In this document: positions 56,641-64,000 of the stretch, piece after piece
Numbering within the stretch: the stretch's first letter is position 1
Layout: each line of letters starts with the position of its first letter
DNA from: Tubiluchus corallicola
Taxonomy: Eukaryota; Priapulida; Priapulimorpha; Priapulimorphida; Tubiluchidae
Assembly: GCA_030141605.1 (NCBI GenBank)
Contig: JAQGDQ010000440.1
Coordinates: 58,429 to 122,428 of the forward strand
Reading direction: 5' to 3'
DNA length: 64,000 bases
Made by a program: the position numbers and the translations under genes
The notes under the pieces: generated by a model
What the model was told of the DNA's origin: nothing
What the model saw: the letters and a program-made list of their open reading frames with translations, nothing else
Database searches by the model: none

Positions 56641-57040
56641 GCGAAACCTTTACAAGACTAAAAAATTTGGTTCAGATCAAAAAAAACTGCTCTTTAATAA
56701 AGGATTTTGATAGAAAAGCAACAAAAGGCGGAGCAAAAAAACTTTCACACTGTTTGTGCCTTTTTATCAAAAGGAGGATCTTGAGAAGGTAGCGAAGCCA
56801 AAAGGCGTAGCTTCTCATCAAAAGCATTTACACGCTTGATCTTTTGCCTCCTTTGTATCAAAACAACAGAGCTTAAAAAAAACGGTACACTTTTTTTAAG
56901 CCTCAGAAGGGTTTTGCTGTATACCAGATCAAAGTATGCAAATAATAAAACTTTATCTCAACAAAAATTAACTCTTAAGGGACGACTAAGTAGGGATCTT
57001 GAATAAAGCATTAACAAACAGATGAGTTTTACAAAAGACC
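56641..57040 (+). repeat. dispersed MITE-like element interrupted by a second dispersed element
   Basis: The left MITE end is at about 56641 (GCGAAACCTTTACAAG) and the right end at about 56995-57040 (ACAGATGAGTTTTACAAAAGACCC). Between them, at about 56828-56997, is a different element that recurs at 62352-62541 (TTACACGCTTGATCTTT, AGATCAAA, GGGACGACTAAGTAGG). The gap 56363-57160 holds no gene. Confidence 0.5.
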
Positions 57041-57160
57041 CATTGCGCTTCCCACACTTTTTTGCTACATCTTTCCAAACTGAATTCTCAAATCGTATTG
57101 CAATAGAAAAGCTTTATCCAATTTCTTTTTAACTTTGTATGCCAAGTAAATAGTTCAATA

Positions 57161-58030
57161 ATGGTTCGAAAAAAGAAAACGAAAAGATTTTGGACAAAAA
57201 TAAACAACCTATACAGGGTTACAATCTTAAATGAAAACGATCTAGATGCTATAAAGCAATTAAAATTTTCTATACTGTCAATAAGTATCATTGCTCTAAT
57301 AGCTATATTGGTTTTCAGTTCGGGAATTGTCTCGCTTGTTTTTTTTACATCAATAAAAAAGCATGTGCCGGGATACCCCTCTGATGAAACAAGGACCGCC
57401 ATAATAAGAAGTGCGATACTAGCCGACTCATTGGAGCGCGAACTGGAAATTCGAGACGTATATTTTGAAGATTTGAGATCAGTAATATCCGGAGAAACCC
57501 CTGCTGCTGATAGACCTTTCGACATTAACGATACGTCTATAGTGCTGGAAAATATAAAAATAAAAGAATTTAATCATGATAGTGTCTTTAAGGAAAAGCT
57601 GGATAGAGAACAGTTAAGCTTTTCGATAGAGGCAGAAAATAAAATTAACGGCACGCTCTCAAATGTACTGCTTTCATCCCCTCTAAAGGGAATTATAACA
57701 AGCCGGTTTGACCCGATAAATGGACATTATGGCATAGACATTGTAGCAAAGCTTAATGAGAGAATATCATCAATTATGGATGGGACTGTAATATTTTCCG
57801 AATGGACCATACAAACTGGATATGTGATACAGATACAGCATGAGCATGGCTTAGTTTCAGTGTACCGACATAACGCTGAACTGTTGAAAAAACCTGGAGA
57901 TAGAGTACACGGAGGAGAGGCTATAGCCCTAATGGGAAACTCCGGGCAGGAGACTACCGGGCCACACCTCCACTTTGAAATGTGGTTGGCAGGAACTGCC
58001 CTGAATCCGGAAGATTATGTAAGCTTTTAG
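57161..58030 (+). CDS. M23-family peptidoglycan endopeptidase, membrane-anchored
   Basis: Envelope peptidase, 289 residues. A very basic N-terminus (VRKKKTKRFWTK) and one membrane segment (about 45-67, LSISIIALIAILVFSSGIVSLVFF) anchor it. A ~100-residue stalk follows, then the M23 domain (about 175-289). The zinc motif is complete: H and D in NGHYGIDIVA, the YRHNAEL histidine and HxH in GPHLHFEMW. It likely cleaves stem-peptide cross-links. It starts the plus-strand series to dxr, rseP, tatA and DUF4837. Confidence 0.92.
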   Translation: MVRKKKTKRFWTKINNLYRVTILNENDLDAIKQLKFSILSISIIALIAILVFSSGIVSLVFFTSIKKHVPGYPSDETRTAIIRSAILADSLERELEIRDVYFEDLRSVISGETPAADRPFDINDTSIVLENIKIKEFNHDSVFKEKLDREQLSFSIEAENKINGTLSNVLLSSPLKGIITSRFDPINGHYGIDIVAKLNERISSIMDGTVIFSEWTIQTGYVIQIQHEHGLVSVYRHNAELLKKPGDRVHGGEAIALMGNSGQETTGPHLHFEMWLAGTALNPEDYVSF

Positions 58031-58166
58031 CCGGACAACTATATGAAAAGTGTCCCGAAATAAAACAATTAAATATTTTGATTGCAAAAATGATCGCAGA
58101 GAGGAGTGAATTAGAGTTTCACTATTCATTCCTTTATTTAATAATTTACTTAAAGACATCAGGAAG

Positions 58167-59318
58167 TTGAAAAATATTGCCATTCTGGGCTCAACAGGAT
58201 CAATAGGAAGACAAGCTTTAGAGGTGGTAAGACACAACCCTGAGCTATTCTCTACTGAAGTTCTAACAGCAAATAATAACAGTAAGCTGCTTATTAAGCA
58301 GGCAAAAGAGTTTCGCCCCAATGCCGTTGTAATAGCAAATGAATCAAAATATGAAGAGATATCCACAGCACTACAAAACGAACCCATAAAAGTTTATGCC
58401 GGAAGTACTGCCATAGCACAAATAGTATCTATGGATAGTATAGACCTGATACTGGCTGCAATGGTTGGATATTCAGGAATGATTCCAGTTGTTAACGCAA
58501 TAAAAGCAGGAAAGCACATTGCTCTGGCCAACAAGGAAGCACTGGTAGTAGCAGGTAATCTTATAACAGCTCTTGCCAAAAAGAAGGGAGTTAACATCAT
58601 ACCTGTCGACTCTGAACACTCGGCAATCTTTCAGTGCCTTGAAGGTGAATCGGTAAACAAGGTTGAAAAAATAATACTCACCTGTTCCGGAGGGCCGTTT
58701 TGCCAAATGAGTATGGAGCAAATCAAGAAAGTTACGCCAGATGATGCTCTCAGGCACCCAAACTGGAAGATGGGGAGTAAAATAACCATTGACTCAGCCT
58801 CATTGATGAATAAAGGGTTTGAAGTAATAGAAGCACACTGGCTATTTGGGCTAAAACCAGAGCAGATAGATGTAGTTATCCACAAGCAAAGTATTATTCA
58901 CTCTATTGTCCTGTTTATAGACGGCTCAATGAAATCTCAAATGGGACTGCCGGATATGAGGCTGCCCATTCAATATGCAATGGGCTATCCGGAAAGAATA
59001 AAAAACGCCTTCCCACGTCTAAGTCTTACAGATTCACCGACTCTGACTTTTTCAAAGCCTGATACAAAAATTTTTCGTAACCTTGCACTTGCTTTTGAAG
59101 CTCTTGACAGAGGAGGAAATCTTGCTTGTGTACTAAATGCATCAAATGAAGTAACAGTTAACGCATTTTGCGAAGGACAAATATCATTTCCCGATATGGC
59201 ATGTTTTAACGAAAATGTGATGAAGCAGGCAACATTTATTGAGCACCCGGAACTGGAAGATTACATTGAGTCTGACCGGGAAGCAAGAGCCATAGCAAAA
59301 GAGTTGATAAAAGCATAA
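58167..59318 (+). CDS. dxr: 1-deoxy-D-xylulose 5-phosphate reductoisomerase
   Basis: Second step of the MEP isoprenoid pathway, using NADPH; 383 residues. The NADPH loop is ILGSTGSIGRQAL at the N-terminus. The metal site lies in IPVDSEHSAIFQCLEG and the substrate loop in SCSGGPF-type TCSGGPF. The IDSASLMNKGFEVIEAHWLF segment is diagnostic. The start appears to be TTG at 58167, directly after AGGAAG, because no ATG precedes the Rossmann loop. The gap to the M23 gene is 136 bp, and rseP follows 36 bp downstream. Confidence 0.95.
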   Translation: MKNIAILGSTGSIGRQALEVVRHNPELFSTEVLTANNNSKLLIKQAKEFRPNAVVIANESKYEEISTALQNEPIKVYAGSTAIAQIVSMDSIDLILAAMVGYSGMIPVVNAIKAGKHIALANKEALVVAGNLITALAKKKGVNIIPVDSEHSAIFQCLEGESVNKVEKIILTCSGGPFCQMSMEQIKKVTPDDALRHPNWKMGSKITIDSASLMNKGFEVIEAHWLFGLKPEQIDVVIHKQSIIHSIVLFIDGSMKSQMGLPDMRLPIQYAMGYPERIKNAFPRLSLTDSPTLTFSKPDTKIFRNLALAFEALDRGGNLACVLNASNEVTVNAFCEGQISFPDMACFNENVMKQATFIEHPELEDYIESDREARAIAKELIKA

Positions 59319-59354
59319 ATAAAAAATGCTAATAAGTAAAAAAACAAATAGCTT

Positions 59355-60683
59355 ATGACTATTTTAATAAAAGCGACACAGCTAATTCTAAGTTTATCTA
59401 TACTTGTCATACTACACGAACTGGGGCATTTCGTTTTTGCAAAAGCATTTAAATGCAGAGTAGAGAAGTTTTACCTGTTCTTTAACCCCTGGTTCTCTCT
59501 TTTTAAATACAAAAAAGGTGAAACAGAGTATGGCTTGGGATGGTTACCACTAGGAGGATATGTTAAGATCTCTGGGATGATAGATGAATCAATGGATATA
59601 GAGCAAATGAAAAAACCAGCTCAACCATGGGAATTTCGTTCAAAACCGGCAATACAACGATTGCTGATAATGCTCGGAGGAGTAATTTTCAACCTTCTGT
59701 TTGCGATACTTATATACTCAATGTCGCTGTCTGTCTGGGGTGAGCAATATTTGCCCAATTCAAATGTGAAGTATGGTATTGTTGTAGGAGAAGTAGGGCG
59801 AAATATGGGGCTACAAAACGGAGATAAAATAATCAGCGTAGGAGAAAAAGAGATTGAAGATTTTCACAAAATAGCTCCCGCCATATTGCTAAATAGTGTA
59901 AACTCTATCAGAGTTGAGAGGAATGGCCGGATCATAGATATCCCCGTTAAACATGAACATATAGCCTCCCTGTTAAAAAGCAAAAATGAAATCTCTCCCC
60001 GCTATCCATACAACTTTGTAATATCTAAATTCACAGAAGAATCCGCCGCTAAAGCTGCCGGACTGAAAACAGGAGACGAAATCATTTCAGTAAACAACAA
60101 CCATTTCAAATTTCAGGATGAGTTCTATAAATTTATGCAGTCATTGAAGGGAGAGGAGGTAAATGTATTAATAAAAAGAAAAGGAGAGGAGGTGTCCTAC
60201 AACCTTACCCTTTCTGATGATGGGAAAATGGGAGTATATCCAAGCTATATTGACCTTTCCGACTATTTTGAAACAAAAAAACTCAAATATAGATTCCTCA
60301 ACGCATTCCCCGCTGGCGCACGAAAAGGGGTAGATACAATAAATAGCTACCTTAAGCAATTCAAACTGCTATTTACTCCCAAAACAAAAGCCTATGAATC
60401 ATTAGGAGGATTTATTTCGTTTGGCAGTATCTTCCCTCCCGTATGGGATTGGCAATCTTTTTGGAATCTCACAGCGCTAATATCAGTAATACTGGCCATA
60501 ATGAACATGCTCCCTATTCCTGCTCTTGACGGAGGACATGCTCTTTTTGTTATGTTTGAAATAGTGTCGGGAAGAAAACCGGGTGATAAATTTATGGAAT
60601 ATGCTCAAATAGCAGGAATAATATTGATTTTTTCACTACTATTGTTGGCAAATGGTAACGATATTGTCAAGTTATTCAAATAA
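59355..60683 (+). CDS. rseP: RIP site-2 metalloprotease RseP
   Basis: Inner-membrane protease that cuts substrates such as anti-sigma factors within the membrane; 442 residues. HELGH (H21, E22, H25) lies in the first membrane helix. There are two PDZ-like regions (about 120-205 and 210-300, with AAGLKTGDEIISVNN). NMLPIPALDGGH near 395 supplies the metal-ligating aspartate. It sits between dxr and tatA, a frequent Bacteroidota arrangement for dxr-rseP. Confidence 0.95.
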   Translation: MTILIKATQLILSLSILVILHELGHFVFAKAFKCRVEKFYLFFNPWFSLFKYKKGETEYGLGWLPLGGYVKISGMIDESMDIEQMKKPAQPWEFRSKPAIQRLLIMLGGVIFNLLFAILIYSMSLSVWGEQYLPNSNVKYGIVVGEVGRNMGLQNGDKIISVGEKEIEDFHKIAPAILLNSVNSIRVERNGRIIDIPVKHEHIASLLKSKNEISPRYPYNFVISKFTEESAAKAAGLKTGDEIISVNNNHFKFQDEFYKFMQSLKGEEVNVLIKRKGEEVSYNLTLSDDGKMGVYPSYIDLSDYFETKKLKYRFLNAFPAGARKGVDTINSYLKQFKLLFTPKTKAYESLGGFISFGSIFPPVWDWQSFWNLTALISVILAIMNMLPIPALDGGHALFVMFEIVSGRKPGDKFMEYAQIAGIILIFSLLLLANGNDIVKLFK

Positions 60684-60723
60684 TATTCTTTGCATCAGAA
60701 CAAACTTAAAAAAATAATATATT

Positions 60724-60933
60724 ATGAACTTACTTATGATTGCCGCTTTCGTTGGGCCGCAGGAGATTATTATCATATTGATCATCGTGCTTCTGCTATT
60801 TGGTGGGAGAAAAATACCTGAATTAATGAAAGGATTTGGAAAAGGGATGAAGGAGTTTAAAAAAGCCACCAAAGATGATGATGATGACACTGATACCAAG
60901 GAAAAGAAGAAAAAAGAGCCTCTTGATGGGTAG
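60724..60933 (+). CDS. tatA: Sec-independent translocase subunit TatA
   Basis: Pore-forming subunit of twin-arginine export, 69 residues. One membrane helix ([16 protein letters not shown]) is followed by the conserved [20 protein letters not shown] amphipathic helix and a charged tail ([14 protein letters not shown]). No tatC is visible in the window. It is 40 bp after rseP and 49 bp before the DUF4837 gene. Confidence 0.93.
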   Translation: MNLLMIAAFVGPQEIIIILIIVLLLFGGRKIPELMKGFGKGMKEFKKATKDDDDDTDTKEKKKKEPLDG

Positions 60934-60982
60934 ATTTTAGGCCTTAGGTCTCATTCTAAAAGCAATAAAACAATCCAAAACC

Positions 60983-61981
60983 ATGAAAAAATATGGTTTT
61001 CTACTGTCTGCTATTATTGGAGCCGTATTCTTTATCTCGTGTAAGGGAGACAGTACTGCCCTTATGAAAAAAGCTACCGGGAAACCTGGTGAAACAGTTA
61101 TAGTCATTGGCAGTAAATACTGGGAGGGGCTTCATGGTGATACTATCTCAAAACTTCTCGCGTATCCACAATTAGGGCTCCCGCAAGAAGAGCCCGTTCT
61201 TGACCTGATAAGTATTCCGCATTCTGCTTTTACAAATGTATTCAAAACATGTAGAAATATTATTATCACCAAAATAGCGCCATCTGTAACAGAGCCCGGC
61301 GTTAAAGTCCTAAAAAATGTCTGGGCTGCCCCACAAGTAGTAATCAATATACAAGCTCCTGATGAATCTTCCTTTACTGAACTTTTTAGTAAAAGTTCGG
61401 ACCTGATAGCAAGCACTTTTATAAAAGCAGAAAAGAAGCGCCTGATGGACACATATAAAGACAGAAAATTTCAAAATAAACTGGTGCTAAACACAGTAAA
61501 AAGTAAATATGGCCTTACTATCAATGTCCCAAAAGGATATATTATAGCTAAAGATACAACCGACTTTTTGTGGGTGAAGTATGAAACTCCACACACCAGC
61601 CAAGGACTGTTTATATACAAATATTTATACCGCTCAGATAGTACATTTACTGCCAAATATATCCTAGACAGACGTGACTCTGTTTTAAGAAAATATGTTT
61701 CGGGACCATCTGCTAACTCGTGGATGACATCAGAGCGCCAGGTAGATCCCACTCTGAAAACACTCCAACTGAATGGGAACTATACAGCCGAAACACGTGG
61801 GCTCTGGAAAGTAAAGGGAGACTTCATGGGTGGCCCATACGTTAGTCTCACAACACTCTCACCAGATAAACAATGTATAATCACAGCAGAAGGGTATGTA
61901 TACGCTCCTAAATATAATAAGCGTGAATACCTTAGACAGTTGGAGGCAATGATCTACTCAGTAAGCTTTCCATCACAGTAA
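60983..61981 (+). CDS. DUF4837-family lipoprotein
   Basis: Predicted lipoprotein, 332 residues. The signal peptide ends in a lipobox C (AVFFISCKGDS, C20). The body has the family patterns GKPGETVIVIGSKYWEG, PQEEPVLDLISIPHSAF and TTLSPDKQCIITAEGYVYAP. The DUF4837 family occurs in Bacteroidota, often near mur, rseP or M23 genes, and its function is unknown. It ends the plus-strand cluster. Confidence 0.85.
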   Translation: MKKYGFLLSAIIGAVFFISCKGDSTALMKKATGKPGETVIVIGSKYWEGLHGDTISKLLAYPQLGLPQEEPVLDLISIPHSAFTNVFKTCRNIIITKIAPSVTEPGVKVLKNVWAAPQVVINIQAPDESSFTELFSKSSDLIASTFIKAEKKRLMDTYKDRKFQNKLVLNTVKSKYGLTINVPKGYIIAKDTTDFLWVKYETPHTSQGLFIYKYLYRSDSTFTAKYILDRRDSVLRKYVSGPSANSWMTSERQVDPTLKTLQLNGNYTAETRGLWKVKGDFMGGPYVSLTTLSPDKQCIITAEGYVYAPKYNKREYLRQLEAMIYSVSFPSQ

Positions 61982-62685
61982 CCTTATTACATCTTATAAC
62001 CCTTATATTTATATACCGGGTCTAGAACTTACTCAAGCCGTACTTATTTTACCAGGAGCAACACTTCAGATGAAAAAAAAGCATTTATACTGGGTGATAC
62101 AGCCTGAATCAGCACTTTTTGAAAAAAGAACTTAGCGAGGCCCTTTAGACAAAAAGCTACTAAATAGACACTCCTTAAATCAAACTTAATTCATTAATAT
62201 CAGTAATGTAAAATCAAGAGCCTAACGGATTGTAGCGACATAAACTGCAAGGACTACTGTAACCTCCATGCAAAATCTTGCAGATTATAATAGGAAAATC
62301 GCCAAGTCAAAACCGAATGAACCTTACAAACTATGCGAAATAGAAAAACTGCCTTTACACGCTTGATCTTTAACTCTTTTGTGCCAGGAAGAGACCACTT
62401 CAAGAACAACTGTATAATCGTCAATACGAGTTGTACACTTTTTTTTAAGACTTCGGAAGGACCTATTGTATCTCAGATCAAAATATACAAATGGTGAAAT
62501 TTTATTTCAATAAAATTAATCCTTAAAGAACGACTAAATAAGTATACCAAGTGTGTTTAACTTCAAAACTTATTGGACAAATTGATGCTTAAAGTTAAGA
62601 GATAGTTTTATAATTCAAATTCTCTTTTTTATGGTGATGATAATTCACTGTTGACTTGTTCGAAACTCGCAGAGTTTTCAATAAA
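61982..62685. other. gene-free gap with dispersed-repeat remnants
   Basis: It contains a second copy of the element seen at 56828-56997 (here ~62352-62541, with TTACACGCTTGATCTTT, AGATCAAAATATACAAA and GAACGACTAAATAAG). A possible decayed MITE copy lies at about 62100-62250. No reading frame is convincing. The right part probably includes one end of the IS3 remnant. Confidence 0.5.
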
Positions 62686-63700
62686 TCAAAAGTGATACAC
62701 TGCGATTTTCTGATTCCTTTTTCTTCTTTCATTTAGCGTTTTTATTTTAATATTTTCACGATTGCCCAGTAACTGTTTTTGCCTTCCAAAATACACGTCG
62801 GCAGGTGTAACATTCTTGAGTGATTCATGATACCGGTGGTTGTTGTAATTATATACAAACTCCTGTAGAACCGTCATTAGTTCATCAGGAAAGTAGTAGT
62901 TATCCAACTTTACCTGATTTTTTATGGTGCGGTGGTAACGCTCAATTTCCCCTTGTGTTTGAGGGTGGTATGGGGCTCCACGTACATGTCCCATTTTGGT
63001 ATCTTTTAAAAAGCTTTGAAACTCGTTTGATATGTAGCACGCTCCATTATCGGAGAGTAACCTGGGACAATCGTCTGCAGGTATTTTGGCCGTATAAAGC
63101 CTTTTGAATAACATGCTTGGCATCGGCCGACTCAATGCTTTGGCAAAGCTCCCAGGTGACGATATACCTTGAATAATCTCCATTACGGTAGCCAAATAAT
63201 ACCAGCCCCATCCAATGATTTTAAAGTAGGTGAAATCGGTTTGCCATTGCTGGTGCACACGCGTGGTCTTATCTTTAAAATCATCGGATGCAGCCATTAA
63301 AAGCCACGCAGGAGATGTGATTAGCACTTGCTCTTTGAGAATCCGATATGCGCTGGATTCGCTGATAAACCACTTTTGATGGTCGGTGATGTGGTGGGCT
63401 AGTTCCCTAGGCGATAAGTCTGTACGTTACAAAGCGGTGTCTAAAACCAGTTCTCGTTCTTTGTTGGATATCTTGTCCCAGAACTTTTTGCGTTTTACCG
63501 GCTTGGGCTTGAGTGAATCATATCATCCCTCAAGGAAGCGTTTGTACCACTCGTAAAAGGTACTTCGGCTGATGTCAAGTTCTTCAAGTGTGCGCTTAAC
63601 TCCGAATTCCGAATCTTGAACAATACGGATAATTTCCATCTTTTCACTGGCGCTTCGTCTCATATATTTATAAGTTACTCGGTTCCAGTTAAGCTTTTTT
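62686..63700 (-). pseudogene. IS3-family transposase OrfB, decayed
   Basis: Integrase-core transposase with the retroviral-type rve domain (QWQTDFTYFK, LLSDNGACYISNEF, HPQTQGEIERYHRTIKNQ), which gives the D, D and E of the DDE triad. The open part is 62686-63327. Upstream the frame continues with in-frame stops near 63425 and 63525. A short central section around 63115-63170 is out of frame, so the DDY-SRY segment is scrambled. It cannot make a full protein. Confidence 0.85.
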
Positions 63701-63960
63701 TAAGCATGCGTACTTCCAAACTCAACTCTGCTAAAAGCTGCTTTAGGTCGTGGTTCTCGTTCTTTAATCCGTTTACTTCGCCCGATGTAGCTTCCCGTTT
63801 AATGTCACCTGCAAGGCGTTTTTTGCCAGCTTCCATAAAATCTTTACTCCACCTGTAATAAAGGTTCGCGTTGATGCCTTCTTTTCAGCATAACTCGGCA
63901 ATGCTATATTCGCCACGCATGCCCTCTAGTACAATCCTGATTTTTTCTTCAGCTGATTAC
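63680..63960 (-). pseudogene. IS3-family OrfA, decayed
   Basis: Helix-turn-helix OrfA of the IS3/IS150 type (EEKIRIVLEGMRGEYSIAEL, YYRWSKDFMEAGKKRL, then a leucine-zipper-like tail). In-frame stops lie at about 63888 and 63948, where tyrosine- or arginine-like codons would be expected. The overlap with OrfB keeps an A7G slippery run (about 63692-63699, minus strand), typical of programmed -1 frameshifting in this family. The element continues to or past the window edge. Confidence 0.75.
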
Positions 63961-64000
63961 TTCTTCCTCGGGTGTCTCTTAATCTATTTTACCTTTTGTT

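Overview
The window is a stretch of a Bacteroidota chromosome, most likely from the order Bacteroidales. The evidence is a SusC/SusD pair, an RprX/RprY-like two-component system, carboxypeptidase-regulatory-domain outer-membrane proteins, DUF4837-type and DUF6048-type lipoproteins/exported proteins, and recurring promoter boxes of the Bacteroidetes TTG-N19-TAnnTTTG type. Genes are moderately AT-rich and the intergenic regions are strongly AT-rich. Most genes are housekeeping. No tRNA or rRNA gene was recognised.

Layout. 1-936 holds a phosphotransacetylase cut by the window edge. 1270-10007 is a complete type II-C CRISPR-Cas locus: a divergent tracrRNA (about 1272-1396, minus strand), cas9 (1551 aa), cas1, cas2, a ~300-bp leader, and an array of 33 identical 36-bp repeats with 30-bp (occasionally 29-bp) spacers. 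10008-14280 is a decay zone: a Kv-like channel, purU, a broken second channel gene, an orphan degenerate CRISPR repeat and an IS4-family insertion sequence. 14502-29006 holds an outer-membrane receptor, a CPBP protease, an RlmL-like methyltransferase, two tandem glutamate dehydrogenases, leuS, an M23 peptidase, purN and acpP-fabF. 29683-41143 holds rprXY, lepA, a lipid-A-synthase-N-domain protein, a nucleotide-sugar epimerase, two exported proteins, alkaline phosphatase and NAD(P)HX repair. 41451-56362 holds a repeat-rich surface lipoprotein, mutS2, an AGCS symporter with an extra domain, an orphan SusCD pair, a PAP2 phosphatase and an Omp85-like protein. 57161-61981 is a probable operon: M23 peptidase, dxr, rseP, tatA, DUF4837. 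The right end is a decayed IS3-family element.

How it works together. Cas9, tracrRNA and array form a coherent interference module. The tracrRNA anti-repeat matches the 5' half of the array repeat and is followed by a nexus hairpin, a second hairpin and an intrinsic terminator. Its promoter has a perfect -7 box. Cas1 and Cas2 supply adaptation. The most unusual feature is inside Cas9: about 300 residues between HNH and RuvC-III contain four tandem ~55-residue beta-type repeats.

The intergenic DNA carries a dispersed, degenerate ~130-bp element with terminal inverted repeats (MITE-like, at least ten copies), a second dispersed element with a hairpin, and a short palindromic motif shared with the CRISPR leader. 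A candidate ~110-nt small RNA lies at 29350-29460 on the minus strand. All identifications come from reading the sequence; none was checked against a database.
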